Assembly (NCBI GenBank): GCA_963556145.1
Contig: OY744464.1
Span: 4,960,001-5,024,000, forward strand
From: Hygrocybe punicea
Lineage: Eukaryota > Basidiomycota > Agaricomycetes > Agaricales > Hygrophoraceae
Reading direction: 5' to 3'
DNA length: 64,000 nt
Below the pieces are notes generated by a model. It was not told the DNA's origin, made no database searches, and saw only the letters and a program-made list of their open reading frames with translations. This document shows, piece by piece, positions 22,553-34,600 of the stretch. The translations under genes were made by a program, and so were the position numbers. Within the stretch, counting starts at the first letter, position 1; each line of letters starts with the position of its first letter.

Positions 22553-23475
22553 AGGAGGTGAGCGAGAGGGGAGAGAAGCAGGCAGAGCACTATAGGGTTG
22601 CCAGCGGACCCTGGTGCGAGTGGTGCGAGAGAGTGGGAGAATGCGTGCATGTACCAGAAGAGAGTAAATTGAGCTGGGGAGAGGGAGCAGAGACGGTTGA
22701 GAGGAGAGTTATTAATGAGGCGATTGTATCAGTTTCAAACGATCATGGACAGAGTGAAAATAAAGAGATTTTCAGGTTTGAGGAGGGGTGAACTAGAGAG
22801 CAGGGATTCAGAAGAGAGAGAGTTTTGCTGGGTGGTGCGGGATATGCATAAAAGGTTCATTGTGAGTTGTGGAGTCAGTGGAAGTCCAGGTCAGATGACT
22901 TGGACGATCTGGTTTATAAAGTCTTTACTTGAAAAAGACCTTGTGGGCCCAGGACAGTGAGTGGATGTTGGTTTGCTGCAGAATCAGAAAGCTGATGGGT
23001 TTTAGGGACAAGCCAAGGTGAGAATTGATGGGTTGAACTGGGAGCAGTTGCCAGCTTCTGGGTCGCCACCATCACCGTCCTGGTTTTGTATCCTTGCAGC
23101 CATACGTCATCACCAGCACTGTTGCCAAGCCAGCCCCTTGGTGGGCACCATGTTGACGTTGTCGTCGTTGATGCGCTACCCCGTACCCGACCTTTAGGCA
23201 AAACTGTGGATTAACCTGAACGTGCCTAGCCTTTTGTACAGCTGCATGTGATAAGATTCCAGATATGATATGAGATTGAGATCAGTGGGGGCACCATGAC
23301 ATCAAAAGCGCCCCCAATCTCCGATTGTGCCTGGATGACTAAGTGGCTCCCCGGGGTGCCAAATAGAATAAGCCTTCATTTTTACCCTCCATTTTTCCTG
23401 TCACCATCACCTCAAAACCCCTTCCTCATGTCCCTATTTATACTTCCCCTTGTATCACCTTGTTGGCCAAGGACT
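22553..23475. other. Interval with duplicated cyclin tail and no recognised gene
   Basis: 22,560-22,780 is unassigned. 22,789-22,875 is the second copy of the 85-bp repeat. 22,900-23,215 holds a minus frame (MPKGRVRGSASTTTTSTWCP) that I cannot place. 23,216-23,475 shows nothing. Confidence 0.4.
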
Positions 23476-23880
23476 CTTGACTGAAAGTAGATAGACGATT
23501 TTTGTACCATAAAAACGGTAACTGCCATATCAAAATAAGAAGTCCAGTTCCCCTTTTCCCCTCACTCGGAGGCCACTTCATAGTACAATCATATTATCAT
23601 ACGACTCATTGGCACTCACTACTTGTTCTCCACATTTCTTGTGACTTTCTTCCTATACCACTCATCACCTGACACCCAACCCACCATACCCAACATCGTC
23701 AGTATCATCAGGCTACACCAGCTTAATTAGATTTTTGTAGTACTTGCTTGGCAGCTTCCCCTTTTACTCCATTCATCATCTTACTGAAGCTAGATACTGA
23801 CTATTCCACTTTCACTTCCATACTGATCCCTTAGGTTCTTCATCATCCAGAACCACCTGACAATTGCCATTACAACAAGA
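23476..23880 (-). repeat. Degenerate LTR related to the B family
   Basis: In plus orientation it follows the reverse complement of the B LTR in order: the TACCATAAAAACGGT box, CCCTCACTCGGAGG, CACCCAACCCACCATACCCAACATCGT, then CACTTCCATACTGATCCC. It is the same orientation as the copy at 1-816 and much more diverged. It marks an older insertion inside what is now the interior of element B. Confidence 0.55.
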
Positions 23881-24964
23881 AGGAGACCACATTTGAGGCC
23901 CATCCAGACTATATCAGATGTCCCACTGTGCACCCTGCTGTGAGTATCATGCTCACCAGAAGTGATGACATGACTATCAAAGCTTAGGATTGAGAAGCAT
24001 GAATCCCTATACCCAAAACCAACAAGTGTTCTCTGGCAATCTCCAGATGATCCAGGAAGATGTTATTACAGAAGGTTCCCAAATTCCTGCCACCATCAAA
24101 GAAATTGGAACCACTGATACCTTTGTGACATCGCTTATCCACTTGCCCAATGGCTGCTTTGTAACTGTTTTGCATGGCAAAATTCATTTGGGAATAGTAT
24201 TTCATTTCACTTGGGGACCTGATTCCAACACCTACACTGTCCTGGAGAGTCATGTCAAACTAAAACATATACAAACTTCTGAGAGCATGAAGGTGCTGTA
24301 AAAGGAGTGGGTAGCTGGAGCATGGATGCATTACATGGAGAGATGTTACTTGGAGCACATGATGCTGGATTCATTGTGTTCTGGGATTGTGTTCTGTTCA
24401 GGAACAGGGTCATTGGTAGCCATCACAGAGGACTTGCTGTGCTTTGACAGGGATGCTTACAATGCAAAGTTGGAGGAAGATGTGGAAATCACAAATGGAG
24501 GCATTGAGGAGGCATTTATTTGATCTCATTACATAGCTCACTGAGAAGTTTGTCCCACTAAACTCTCCTTGTACCATGCTGACTTATTTACAGTGTGAAA
24601 ACAGCAAAATGACAGCCACAAACAGGCTCTGCTATTTCATTGGCAAAGAATCTTACACTATCAGCCCCTTTCACATGTCAGTCTCATCCGATTTCTTTTT
24701 CCATTGCAATTTTAGAAGGAGACCACAGACCAATGTTTCTAATGGGCTACATCCTGTTGCACAACCACATTTAACAGACAAGAACATTAACATCTCCAGC
24801 TACACTTTCTCTCTTAGGCTTGGCCTATTTGGGCCCAGCTTGGCCTGGTTCATGGTCTCAGGCCAGGCCATGCACACCACTACTCTGAGTATTGTAGAGT
24901 ACCAGACCAGACCAAACCAAACTGAACTTCAGCAACACTACTCTGTAGAAGAACTAGGTTTTGA
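23881..24964 (+). other. Retroelement-like debris with one 103-residue frame
   Basis: The frame 23,990-24,301 (MNPYTQNQQVFSGNLQMIQE ... HVKLKHIQTSESMKVL) and others at 24,326-24,523 and 24,576-24,974 follow a degenerate LTR. I recognise no domain and give no function; they are most likely decayed transposon coding sequence. Confidence 0.3.
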
Positions 24965-25265
24965 TGATGTATGAAAAGTAGCAAATTTGATGAAGTGATA
25001 AAAGTGGTAAAATGGTTCCAAAGTTGGTGAAGTGATAAAAGTGCCAAAAATTACCAAGTTGGTCAAGTGATAAAAGTGATAAAATGGTTCCAAAGTTGGT
25101 AAAGTGATAAAAGTACCAAGTTGGTCAAGTGATAAAAGTGATAAAATGGTTCCAAAGTTGGTAAAGTGATAAAACTGCCAAAAATTACCAAGTTGGTCAA
25201 GTGGCTCAAGGTGGTCAAGTGACTCAAGGTGGTCAAGTGACCAAATGGTGATAAAAGTGATAAAA
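24965..25265 (+). repeat. GTGATAAAAGTG tandem repeat
   Basis: Units built from AAGTGATAAAAGTG, ATGGTTCCAAAGTTGGT and ACCAAGTTGGTCAAGTGAT recur about four times with length variation (roughly 60-75 bp). The end has shorter CAAGTGACTCAAGGTGGT units. No gene content. Confidence 0.8.
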
Positions 25266-25422
25266 AGTATTCTTAGAAATCTAGAGAAAAGACTCACAAG
25301 GTTGAAAAGGGTTCCAAGGATATGAAAAGATGGTCAATTTATACCAGTCATTAAAAACCATTCTATCCAGTCTTCTAAGTCTCTCTACATCAAATATAGA
25401 ACTGAAAAGTAAAGAAGGGAAG

Positions 25423-25443
25423 AAAAAAAAAAAAAAAAAAAAA
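25423..25443 (+). repeat. Poly-A run of 21
   Basis: Uninterrupted A run on plus, preceded by AAAGAAGGGAAG. It may be a retroposed 3' end or simple microsatellite; the flanks do not decide. Confidence 0.85.
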
Positions 25444-25880
25444 CCCTGGCCAATAAATTTTCTCAACCAGTCCAAATAGCTAAAGGTGAAAAAGTTATGA
25501 AAAAAGGCGTCAAAAAACCTGTGGAAAAAGTTCAAGGTGTCTGAAAAAAGTGCAAGGTCACCAAGGGCCTCAAAAAGGACCCATGAATTTGCTGATGGTT
25601 CCTAAAGCGGTAAACGGCCGCTGGGTCGGGCGGCACAAGAGCGGGTTCGAGGTCGTTAGTGAAACTGAACAATGGTAGTCGGCAAAGAAGAGAAAATATT
25701 ATAAGAATCAAACCGAAATGATAGTGTGGTAGTTGGCGATTGGATGTCGAAGCGTTGGGTGTCGAATGTAAAGAAGTCGGGTAACGGGTGTCGGATGTGT
25801 AGAGTGCTGCGGCAAGGCTTGTTTCGAGATGATGAAAGGAAATGTAGGGCTGTGGAATGAATGTTTCTTGACACTGAATT

Positions 25881-25899
25881 ATCCTCGCGGTGGGCTCCA
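25881..25899 (-). promoter_or_regulatory. Primer-binding site of element B
   Basis: Read on minus it is TGGAGCCCACCGCGAGGAT, starting two bases after the LTR end. This is the complement of a tRNA 3' end finishing in CCA, where reverse transcription would be primed. It fixes the element's direction as minus. The tRNA identity is not assigned. Confidence 0.75.
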
Positions 25900-25901
25900 G
25901 A

Positions 25902-26807
25902 TGTAGATGCGGGTTCTTGGTGGCTTCGGAACTATATAAAGAAATAATATAAAGATCCTAACCTGTGGGTGTCAGCGTAGAAGTGACTGGATAATTCAGT
26001 GTCGGGAATAGAAGTAAAAGAAGGGAATGTTAGTAAAAGTAAAGCCGCCGTGTAAAACTGGACTAATAACGACGAAGCCGGCGAACGGAGTGAAAACGGA
26101 CAAATAGTAAAGAACCCGACGATGCCGACGATGTCGGGTACGGCGGGTCGGGTCGGGTCGGGTCGGAAACGATGAACGAATATACGGAAACAACGATAAA
26201 GACGATGAAGTGAACTATAAAAAGCTAAGGATCTACGTGGACGAGCATTTGAAGGGATTAAAAAGTGATTCTGACTAAAGGGAAACGGGGACTAATGGTA
26301 TCTTTTTTTTGTACGGTCGTCGGGGACCGTTTTTATAGTACAGGAAACAGTAATCTACTTTCGGACGTGTCTACTTCGGCCGATGGTAAGCTACAAAGAA
26401 AGGTTGGAATGGGGATGTGGAAAGGGGGGTTGCAAAGCAACGAAGACAGGAAATGGAGGGGAAAACGAATATGCAAGGAAAAGATCTAGAAAGTCCTACA
26501 TATCTCCGAAAGGACGATGGGATGCATAAATAAAGTAAATCCGAAGTCGGGGATTGAGTCCGAAGAGATCCATCTCCTGGAATTGGAACTCCGAGGCGTT
26601 TGAGGCTGCCGGATTTGGTCTGAGAGCGGCTGTGACGAAGCGGCATACGTCGGGTTATGTCGGTCACGTCGGGTCATGTCACGTCACGTCACGTCGGGTT
26701 GCGTCGGGTTACGTCGGGTTCGAATGCAAGTCAAATGGCGGCATCGGGTTGGTCCGGATTCGTGATATATTGATGATACGGACTCAGAGGGACGTCGACC
26801 CTCTACA
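25902..26807 (-). repeat. Element B 5' LTR (906 bp)
   Basis: Near-identical to 9,049-9,954 at a constant offset of 16,853 bp. The right boundary CCCTCTACA is followed by ACGG, matching the ACGG before the left LTR. The high similarity of the pair implies recent insertion or recent gene conversion. Confidence 0.88.
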
Positions 26808-27735
26808 ACGGTCGTGTGCGATGTGGTCTGTGGGTGGTAGACACATGGTGACACATTTGGCGGGCTGGCAACGCGTGCTGGCGATTGGTGACATGGCAGG
26901 TCCGGGTCATCGAAATGGGATGGAAAACGCTCACCTGGATCTACTACGCCAAACAAGGGGCTCTGGAATGCTGAACGGGGACATGGGATATCGAATGGGG
27001 CTGCATGGGGTTGGGGATGTCAGCTTGCCGCGTGTTGGTGATGGCCTGAGATGGTGGAAAATGGCCGCATGTGCTCCTTTTGATGTGTTGAAGAGGCTTG
27101 CATGGTTCTGGTAGGTCGAGAGGCAGTGTGAATAGGTGTCTGAGTGTTGGTTGTTGAGAACGGCGTGGGTTTGAGGCGGGCTTGACGGATTTGGACTTGT
27201 TTTCCCACGTGGGAACCTCTAGGACGGTGAACTGGTATGTACTTTCGTCCACACACATAAAAACCTTCCCTTTTCTTCCCTTTCTCAGCTAATCTGACAC
27301 TTTGTTCTTCTAGTCCTTGAATCCGACTCATTTCGGGTGCTTCTGGTACTACATCTTGAGCATTTTCGGGGGTCTCGAGGGCTGCTGTGGGTTGGAAAAT
27401 GAAGAGACATAGTTGGATGATGACATAGACAAGGAATAGATAGAGTAGGAAGAGAGAGATAGTAAATTAAAATTAAAATGAGGAAATGTCGGGTGCATCG
27501 GCATGTGATGTTGCTGTGGGTCCAAAACTCGCGAGAGGTAAGGGCTGCCATTGGAGAGGCATGAGAAACCTATAAAAAGGCAAGAGGAGGTCGGATATCA
27601 TCTTGGGTGAGCTCTGAAGCTGCAGAGAGTCGACACTGAGGTGCAGGTAGTGTTTTTGCTGCCGAAAAAGAGGGGATTTATGCCAAAATGGCAAACAGGG
27701 TATAGAAAATACAGGGAAAATGGAGTGAGCTGACA
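26808..27735 (-). pseudogene. Gypsy element A gag, N-terminal part, interrupted by element B
   Basis: Downstream of the element A primer-binding site on minus. Frames include MSRIQGLEEQSVRLAEKGKK with FYVCGRKYIPVHRPRG (27,331-27,020) and a Pro/His-rich frame (27,258-26,944). The region is cut at 26,808 by element B; the continuation is 9,048-8,352. No capsid or zinc-knuckle motif recognised, so gag is assigned by position. Confidence 0.5.
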
Positions 27736-27736
27736 G

Positions 27737-27755
27737 ATCCTCGTGGTGGGCTCCA
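27737..27755 (-). promoter_or_regulatory. Primer-binding site of Gypsy element A
   Basis: Read on minus: TGGAGCCCACCACGAGGAT, two bases from the proposed LTR end, differing at one base from the element B site. Both elements therefore use the same or closely related tRNA primer. Confidence 0.7.
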
Positions 27756-27757
27756 GA

Positions 27758-27999
27758 TGTGGTGAATGCGGCCTTTGTAGGCGCAGATTCGGGGTGTGCA
27801 AGTCCTTGTCATTGGGGTGAAAACCCAAAACTCAGCTTGTTTGTATGTATGTACACAAAACACTATATAGGTACTATATAGTATCTATAAAAGGGAGTGT
27901 ACTAAGGAAATGGAATCTAATGAATGGAGGGGAATGCAGAAGGAAGAGGGATGAAGGAAAATAGAAGAATACATGCTCACAGAGATATAGATCTCTACA
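27758..27999 (-). repeat. Gypsy element A 5' LTR (proposed, 242 bp)
   Basis: On plus it runs from TGTGGTGAATGC to ATCTCTACA, a TGT...ACA pair adjoining the primer-binding site. It contains TATATAGGTACTATATAGTATC and TATAAAAGGG, possible promoter elements. The partner LTR lies outside the window, so the outer boundary is inferred. Confidence 0.45.
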
Positions 28000-28494
28000 C
28001 TGTGAATATACCCCCACCCACCTTACCACCCACACAACTTGACTGGGCTGAAGAGGTTGCGTCCATCCCCATCTATCCCACCATTTTGACACAAGCCCCA
28101 CACGATTTTTCGGCCCTTTGTTCCAATACCACAAGACAACCATTTTCCACTTTACAGCGCCATGTACGATGACCACGTATACAACCCCAGCCCTGACACA
28201 CCTTTGAAAAACATTATCGTCCCATGTTCACATGAAGCCACCCATCTGGCATTGCACCTGGATGACCCATCATTACCAAGCCCCTTAGCCCACCCAAGCC
28301 TACCTCATTCAATTCCAAGCACCTCAACTGGAATTGTGATCCCTGACTTGCTGATTTGAGCAGAGCACTTTAGGCTCTAGGTTGGACCAGGCCCTTTTAG
28401 TGTTGGTTTTTGTTTTGTTTTTGTTTTTGTTTTTGTTTTCTGTGTTCCCTTTCATGTCGTGATGAGGACATTGCTTTGTTTTGAGGGGAGAAGA
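28000..28494 (+). pseudogene. 3' end of a plus-strand LTR retrotransposon C (pol tail, (TTTTTG)n, polypurine tract)
   Basis: A plus frame ends at 28,359 (YNPSPDTPLKNIIVPC ... GIVIPDLLI). A (TTTTTG)n run at ~28,408-28,440 follows, then GAGGGGAGAAGA at 28,483-28,494, a good polypurine tract just before TGTAGTAGG. This order is the end of a Gypsy-type element. Element A appears inserted into it, since the A LTR ends at 27,999. Confidence 0.45.
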
Positions 28495-28710
28495 TGTAGT
28501 AGGTAGTCACATGACTGTTGGGATTTAGTTTAGTCATGTAGGAGATAGTAATCTTGATTCTTATCCTTATCCTACGAGATCCTAGCTTTCCAGAGCCTGT
28601 GAGTAGCTCTAGGACCCTTAGCCTACTCCACTGTCACCATACCTGTGTGACCCACGACCATGACACCACAGTTTTGGGCATACCTGTGGTATGCCCTACT
28701 GGCAGTTACA
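28495..28710 (+). repeat. Putative 3' LTR of element C
   Basis: Begins TGTAGTAGGTAGTCACATGA directly after the polypurine tract and could end at GGCAGTTACA (28,710). No second copy in the window to confirm it. Confidence 0.35.
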
Positions 28711-31601
28711 AAAATTCACATTAAATTCAAGCTGAATGTTTCAATGCACACTCAACAAGGCACTTGGCATTGAAGATCATTGACAATTTCAAAGTCTCAA
28801 CTACAGATTATCAATGGTTCATAATATTACTTCACAATGTTCAAAATATCATCTCAGCACTCAAAGTATTCCATGGCAGGAAGCAAGTAACAGTTGTGGG
28901 GGGAGGAGGATGATTAGCATGGTGTTTCTGGTTTTTACTTAGGAAATATTGATGGGATTGGGGGAAGGGTTTTGGTGTCTTATTCACTAAATTTTGGATG
29001 TGTGTGACGCAATCCAGAAACTGATTATGTACAAGCAAAGCTATGCTTTGCCATCCAGATACCATCCACTCTGAGAGAGAAAAAGAGGGCTCATGATGAA
29101 TATAGGTAAGTAAATTCCATGAGGGTAGCAATTTTCTCCAATGCATTTCTTGGGCTCCATGTGAATGCCATCTCCCTCCCAGAAGTTCTCTGACAAAGGG
29201 TCAGCAGATAAGTCCTGCCTGAACTACTAAGGTCTTCATGTCTAGGTGAGGAGACCTCATGTTCCCCGTTCTTATTTCTCATGGTAATCTGTTCCAGATC
29301 CCCATGGTCACCACCTGTCCCAGATAGATTCCACATGCCTGCAGCACTTTGCAAGTCAACTCAATGGTATACAATTCAAGGCCAACTGCATGTACTGACC
29401 CAACATTATAAGAGTTAATTACACAACATCTGACAAGAGCTCAAGATAACATACATCCAAACAGCAAGATCATGCTACTGTCTGCCCAAAGTGCTAGCTC
29501 ACCAACCAGTACCTCTATGCCCATGAGTCCTTGACATTTCCTTGTCATGTCAAATAACTACCTATGTCTTACATCAGATGATGCAACCTCAACTCTTAAG
29601 TGCTGTTTGTTGACATAAATATCAATGTGGTGATTACCCTTGTAGCATGATGAGTTATTAAAATATGTCATCATTTGAATAACTTACTAATCTTGTCAAT
29701 GACACATATGTCCACTCTGTTATTATAACGCACTCTGACAAGGTTCCCTTCCTGTCATGTTTGACATGAGTATACTGCACCGCAATACCCTGATCACAAA
29801 CCTCAAACTGGGCAGTGCGACTATGAGTGATGCAAGCAGGCACTGCATGTCAAGATGATTGTGTGGACTAGGCAATGGTTAAATAAATATACTGCTATAG
29901 AGGGCATGGTCCCTCTATACACAAAAACCCATCATATACAACACAACCCAACTCTGCACAGAGACTCATAATGAACCTGATTGACATATGTTCCAAAATC
30001 CACCGAACCTGGATCTGGATCCAATCTGCAACACAGCCTGACACTCAACCCAACTATGTATGTTCTCATTGTGACAATCATCAACACTGAATCACTCCTA
30101 TACTACAACTCCCTGAGGACCCTATCACGTTTCATAGCGACATTGGTCAGTTTGATATATTCAGTAGATTTGATGTTTACCACCTCTCCTCCTAACTAGC
30201 CTGTGCAGAGCACAGCCTTGTTTAAGTACCATAAAATGTAGGGATAGTTGTACCAACAAATACAAGTTGACTCTTCACTCCAAAATGCTCAGAACTCTTT
30301 CATATTAAGTCTCTCATCGTTCTTCAATTATCCCTCTACAAGCTCATCTATACTTCATCTAAAAACTCCCCATCCAATTCACCTGGATCTGATTCCCAGT
30401 TCACTCCAGAAACCAACCTGACCGACCGACTGGACAGGCCCAATTCTCTCCAGTTTCCACTTACGTGACCTTGGATTAACTGCTTGCCACTCCTCTGATC
30501 ACTTCTACTTGCTGATCACCCCTTCATAGTAGATTCCCATCTGGATCTACACCCACAGTCACTGTCACACCACAAGGGTAAATGAGACTTAATGTAGATT
30601 TAACTTGAGTCATTTGGTGTTGAGAAAGGAGCAGATGGTGGGAAAGGTGAATGAGGGCAAGTGAGGATGCTAAATTGGGCAGGGAAATGCAAGACAGTTG
30701 CTCCCCAGGATACTTCACTTCTCTGCAACATTTGTTTTGCTTACAGTCCCTAAGGCCTGTTTCTCACTGCATGTGAGTAGTCCCTGATATTGTCTGCATT
30801 CATGATAGCACCTCAAGTAGACAATCAAACATTTGCTAATTTCAATGTTCTTCCATACATGCAGTATATAGCTGACAAGCTCACCATAGATGTTAAACTC
30901 CTTTGTTTAATTATTACTGTAATAAAATGGTTCCCTGAAATGATATTTATCCACATAAGCTAATTCTATACCAGGTCATATCATTATGTCAGTAAATGAT
31001 AAAATGATACTGAAATGATATTTATTTATCAGAATGATATCACACTCTGTAACACTGCCAGAATTATTGCGGTAATATGATAAGGACTTCCCAGGTTGTA
31101 TCATTATGCCAGTAAATACTAAAATGATGCCATTCTGGCACTGAAAATGATGAGGGCTTCCCAAGTTGTATCAGTATGCTGGTAAATGCTAAAATGATGC
31201 ACTGATAGATATGGTATGACCTAATCCTAATACAATTCTGGGCCATTGTAATTGAGAGGCTGATTAGCAATTGTCAACTCCACCTGGCTATACCAGGGTC
31301 TCCACATTTTCCTGATGGTAATGCTCTAATTCATAGGATAAAGATGGCATATGACCGAAGGCGTTTCATTGAGTTTTCCGCGAGTTACCAAAGGATTTTG
31401 GTTGAATTTCCTTTTTTATTCAAATTTCGGGCTCCAAAATTGAGTGGTCAAAATTATTCTACTTAGCTATTAATTTATAAGGCAAGAAAGGGGTGAACAA
31501 ATCAGTGAACAAATCAGTGTGTGTACTTATTATTATATGGCCAGTGTGTTGTGTTTCTCCATGTTTTGCTTGCAATTGTCCTTTTCATCGGCCACCAAGC
31601 A
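28711..31601. other. AT-rich intergenic region with decayed repeats
   Basis: No convincing gene; short frames here are unrelated to known domains. Between ~30,970 and 31,215 a unit containing GTATCATTATG(C/T)CAGTAAAT and AAAATGAT is repeated three times with divergence, possibly remnants of a small tandem or MITE-like repeat. The last ~200 bp are likely promoter of the gene at 31,602. Confidence 0.5.
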
Positions 31602-34600
31602 ATGACTGGCGCTGCTGACACCCGAGGTGAGCTCTTATCGTTCCTGACAAAGGGCCAGTTTCGACGCCGCTGCCAGGGCCGACATACATCTCTTCCCATT
31701 CTGCGGATGTCATTCTTTCCGACATTCGCCCCATCAAACTCCAAATCGATGCACTCCGTTCGATTAACGTCCTCTTGGATGAGTTTCTCTACAATGTGCT
31801 CAGTGCAGCGCGTTCTTTGTCCACTGATAAACTTAGAGCTGGCTTATTGAAAGTTCTCCCCACCAGTCTAGGCAAAGAGGCATTGTTAGAGGCCGAAGTG
31901 GAGCTCAGAGCCTATTGGGACCGAACAAACCCCTCACTTTCTGATACCATTCAGAATAGAGATGACCAAGGGAAGGGCTTTCATTTACAATGGGCGTTCG
32001 AGGTTGGTCTATCACTGTCTTTTCACCTGATGGCAAATTATATCTAGAAAAACAGCTTTTAAGGCTCAAATGTGAAGCCTATTCGACATTGAATGAATCT
32101 GACGATGATCCAGAGGCCGAAACTCGTCTTCAACATCGTATGGGCCAAGCCGGTGGACTATCCGCCCCGAAGCAGACGCTAGTGGCCCCTGCCTCCTTAT
32201 ATCTCACTGCAATCTTGGAGTGAGTCGCCATCTTAGCCCGATCATTTTATTGGCTAACGGACAGTCACCCTGAACAGAGCTTTATGCGAGTAAGCAACTC
32301 TAGATCGGTCCTTTCCTTGCACGCTATTTACCATCCAAAACAGGCACATCCTGTCCAACGTTGGTCGTGTCACAGCCCGCGACAGTAGCAAAACATCCGC
32401 CACAGCTCAAGACTTGTTTATAGCACTCTGTGAGGATAATTCTATATATGGTCCTTTCCGATCGATGAAAGGTAAGTGGATCATTTTTCTAATGTGATGC
32501 TGATTGACCGTTATTCAGTCTACGAACAAATTGAGAATTTGTCTAAAGCGTCGAAACCTCGACGAAGCAAATCACTGTCTTGTGGTGATAAACCTCCCCT
32601 GTTATCTATCCAGTCGTCTTCAAAAGGCTCTGCTTCCCCCCCACTCAATTCGCGCAACTCATCGGAGTCATCGGCGTCCACGACAGCCCCAGGCCAAGGG
32701 TTGAACTCGAGTTCAAGAGCTTCGTCCGAAAAAACGAGATCAATGAAGATGTTTGCCAAGACTCCAGCAGATCGTGACGGGGGACATGGCGAAGGCCAAC
32801 ACGGTCACCAAAAGTCAGATTCAGTGCGGAGCGCTGAGGTGAGGCAGGTGGTTTCTCATGGATCAACCGTGAAGCTATTCGAGGTAACTCGATTGACTTG
32901 TTCCAATATGGGTAGTTCCTTAATGTTGTTTCCTTTTTCAGGATGCGGCACTGTTGCAAGAGTTCGACAATCTCATGCTTTCAGATGCTACCATGAAGGT
33001 GTCGTTGACTCCAGATAGATTGAAGAGCATGGATGTATGTCTTTTCGTGCTTTACGCCGCACACAAGTCTGACTTATTGGCCAGCTGTATAACAAAGAGA
33101 AGGGTCAGCGATCAACCCGCCTTACCGCGAAGTCTGATTTGTGGGTCGATACCGACTCTTCTGTCCCTCGATCTCTGGGACGTCAAACTTCTCTGCATCA
33201 GGTGGACTCCATCATAGAAGATGAGGAAGAAGGTAGTTTCATCAAGACTTCGGCGATCGAGAGTCGGCCAACGCAGTCTCCTGGAAAAGCACTACCCCAA
33301 ACGAGCACTCGTGATCGCTCATTTTCTGCCTCACATGCCCCGTCTGCAACTCGTACTATTATCAAGAAGTCTTCACATACAGAGGTCGGTTTTTCTACTC
33401 CTCCAACTCCGAAAGGTCGCGAACGTCATACTCAACCCTTGGACATAATGCCGACTGGCATACGAAAAGTCATGCCAGTCATTGAGTCTAACGATCTGGA
33501 CGTGTATTCTGACGACGATGCCCAAGCCGAATATTTGACTCCGTCTACTCCGTCCAAGCGACGCACTCCCATTGCGGTGTCCGCAACAACTCGTGATTTG
33601 ATAGATTTCCTTTCAGAAGGCCCTCCCGACAATGTCACCCCTAACCCAAAAGTCAGTAATTTGATAGATGTCTATACTTGTTGGTCTTTAAGCATATATC
33701 ACAGATTAATGCAAGCGCAGTGTCTCTGGAGAGCAGCAAGGCCAAGGGTTCAGGACGATTGCAGAGAATGATATCGAGATTATCTATGAGTAACTCTAAT
33801 GAGAAGACGCAACAAACTCGAGCGAGCAATGGCGACACTTCAAGAAAAATGTTTCCTCCGACGTCATCCAATCCGTCAACTCCTGTGCAATCCAAGACAT
33901 TTAACCTGATTCTCGCCAATAAACCCATTCCACCTCGTCCGCCTCCTATCTATCCTCTCTCGTCTCCCTCGCAGGATTCGCTAGTGAACCATGCCCTTCC
34001 TCCTCTTCATTCGCGCAATACCTCTGTCATCCGACGAGCGCCGGAAGTGCAACTCGCCACTGAACCCCCAGTTCCGAATCTAATATCTCGTGCAAAGGAA
34101 GGCAAAGAAAATGGATCATCTCCCTCTCATGAACTGTCACTCTCGAACGGGCAAGTTAAATATGGCCTCAAGAAGGAGCACTCTAAGAGCATTATTTCCA
34201 AAATCAGCTTGCCGCCTACCACCGTGGCTCATCCAGCTCCCGGGAAAGGAAATAGCGACGCCGCTGTCAAGTCATCCAGTGAACATCGCTTATCCAAGCG
34301 CCTGGTGGCGCAGCCCTGCGTAGAAACGAATAGTTCGCCACATCTATCTATGCAAGATGCACGAGAGATCCACCGACTCTTTTCGAGTGCGACAACTGCC
34401 GATGAATGTCGTCTCCTTTATGATATGTTCCTGGCGAAATCCGGCATAGCTTTGGAACCCACAAATGATGAGATCCCTTACCCTTCTCCTGTTCCCTCTG
34501 TCCTTCCTTCGCAATCTTCAACGGCAGATACCGATCTGGAGCACTTATTGGTGGAGCTTTTACTGGGGGGTGACGGAGCAGATTTATCTTTACTCGGGAT

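Larger units (their letters stand above)
9049..26807 (-). mobile_element. Large LTR-bounded element B (17.76 kb), no RT or integrase seen inside
   Basis: Two LTRs of equal length (9,049-9,954 and 25,902-26,807) begin TGTAGATGCGGG and end CCCTCTACA. They are flanked on the outside by ACGG on both sides (9,045-9,048 and 26,808-26,811), a target-site duplication. A tRNA-type primer-binding site lies two bases inside the right LTR on the minus strand, so the element reads right to left. The 15.9 kb interior contains gag-like repeats, a hypothetical gene, a Plavaka DNA transposon and a cyclin pseudogene, but no RT, RNase H or integrase that I can recognise. That is the layout of a large non-autonomous LTR derivative (LARD-like). 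A clear polypurine tract next to the left LTR is not obvious. Confidence 0.7.

Noticed and set aside
25881..25899. tRNA gene fragment suggested by the CCA-like end
   Set aside because: No cloverleaf around it, and its place two bases from an LTR makes it a primer-binding site.
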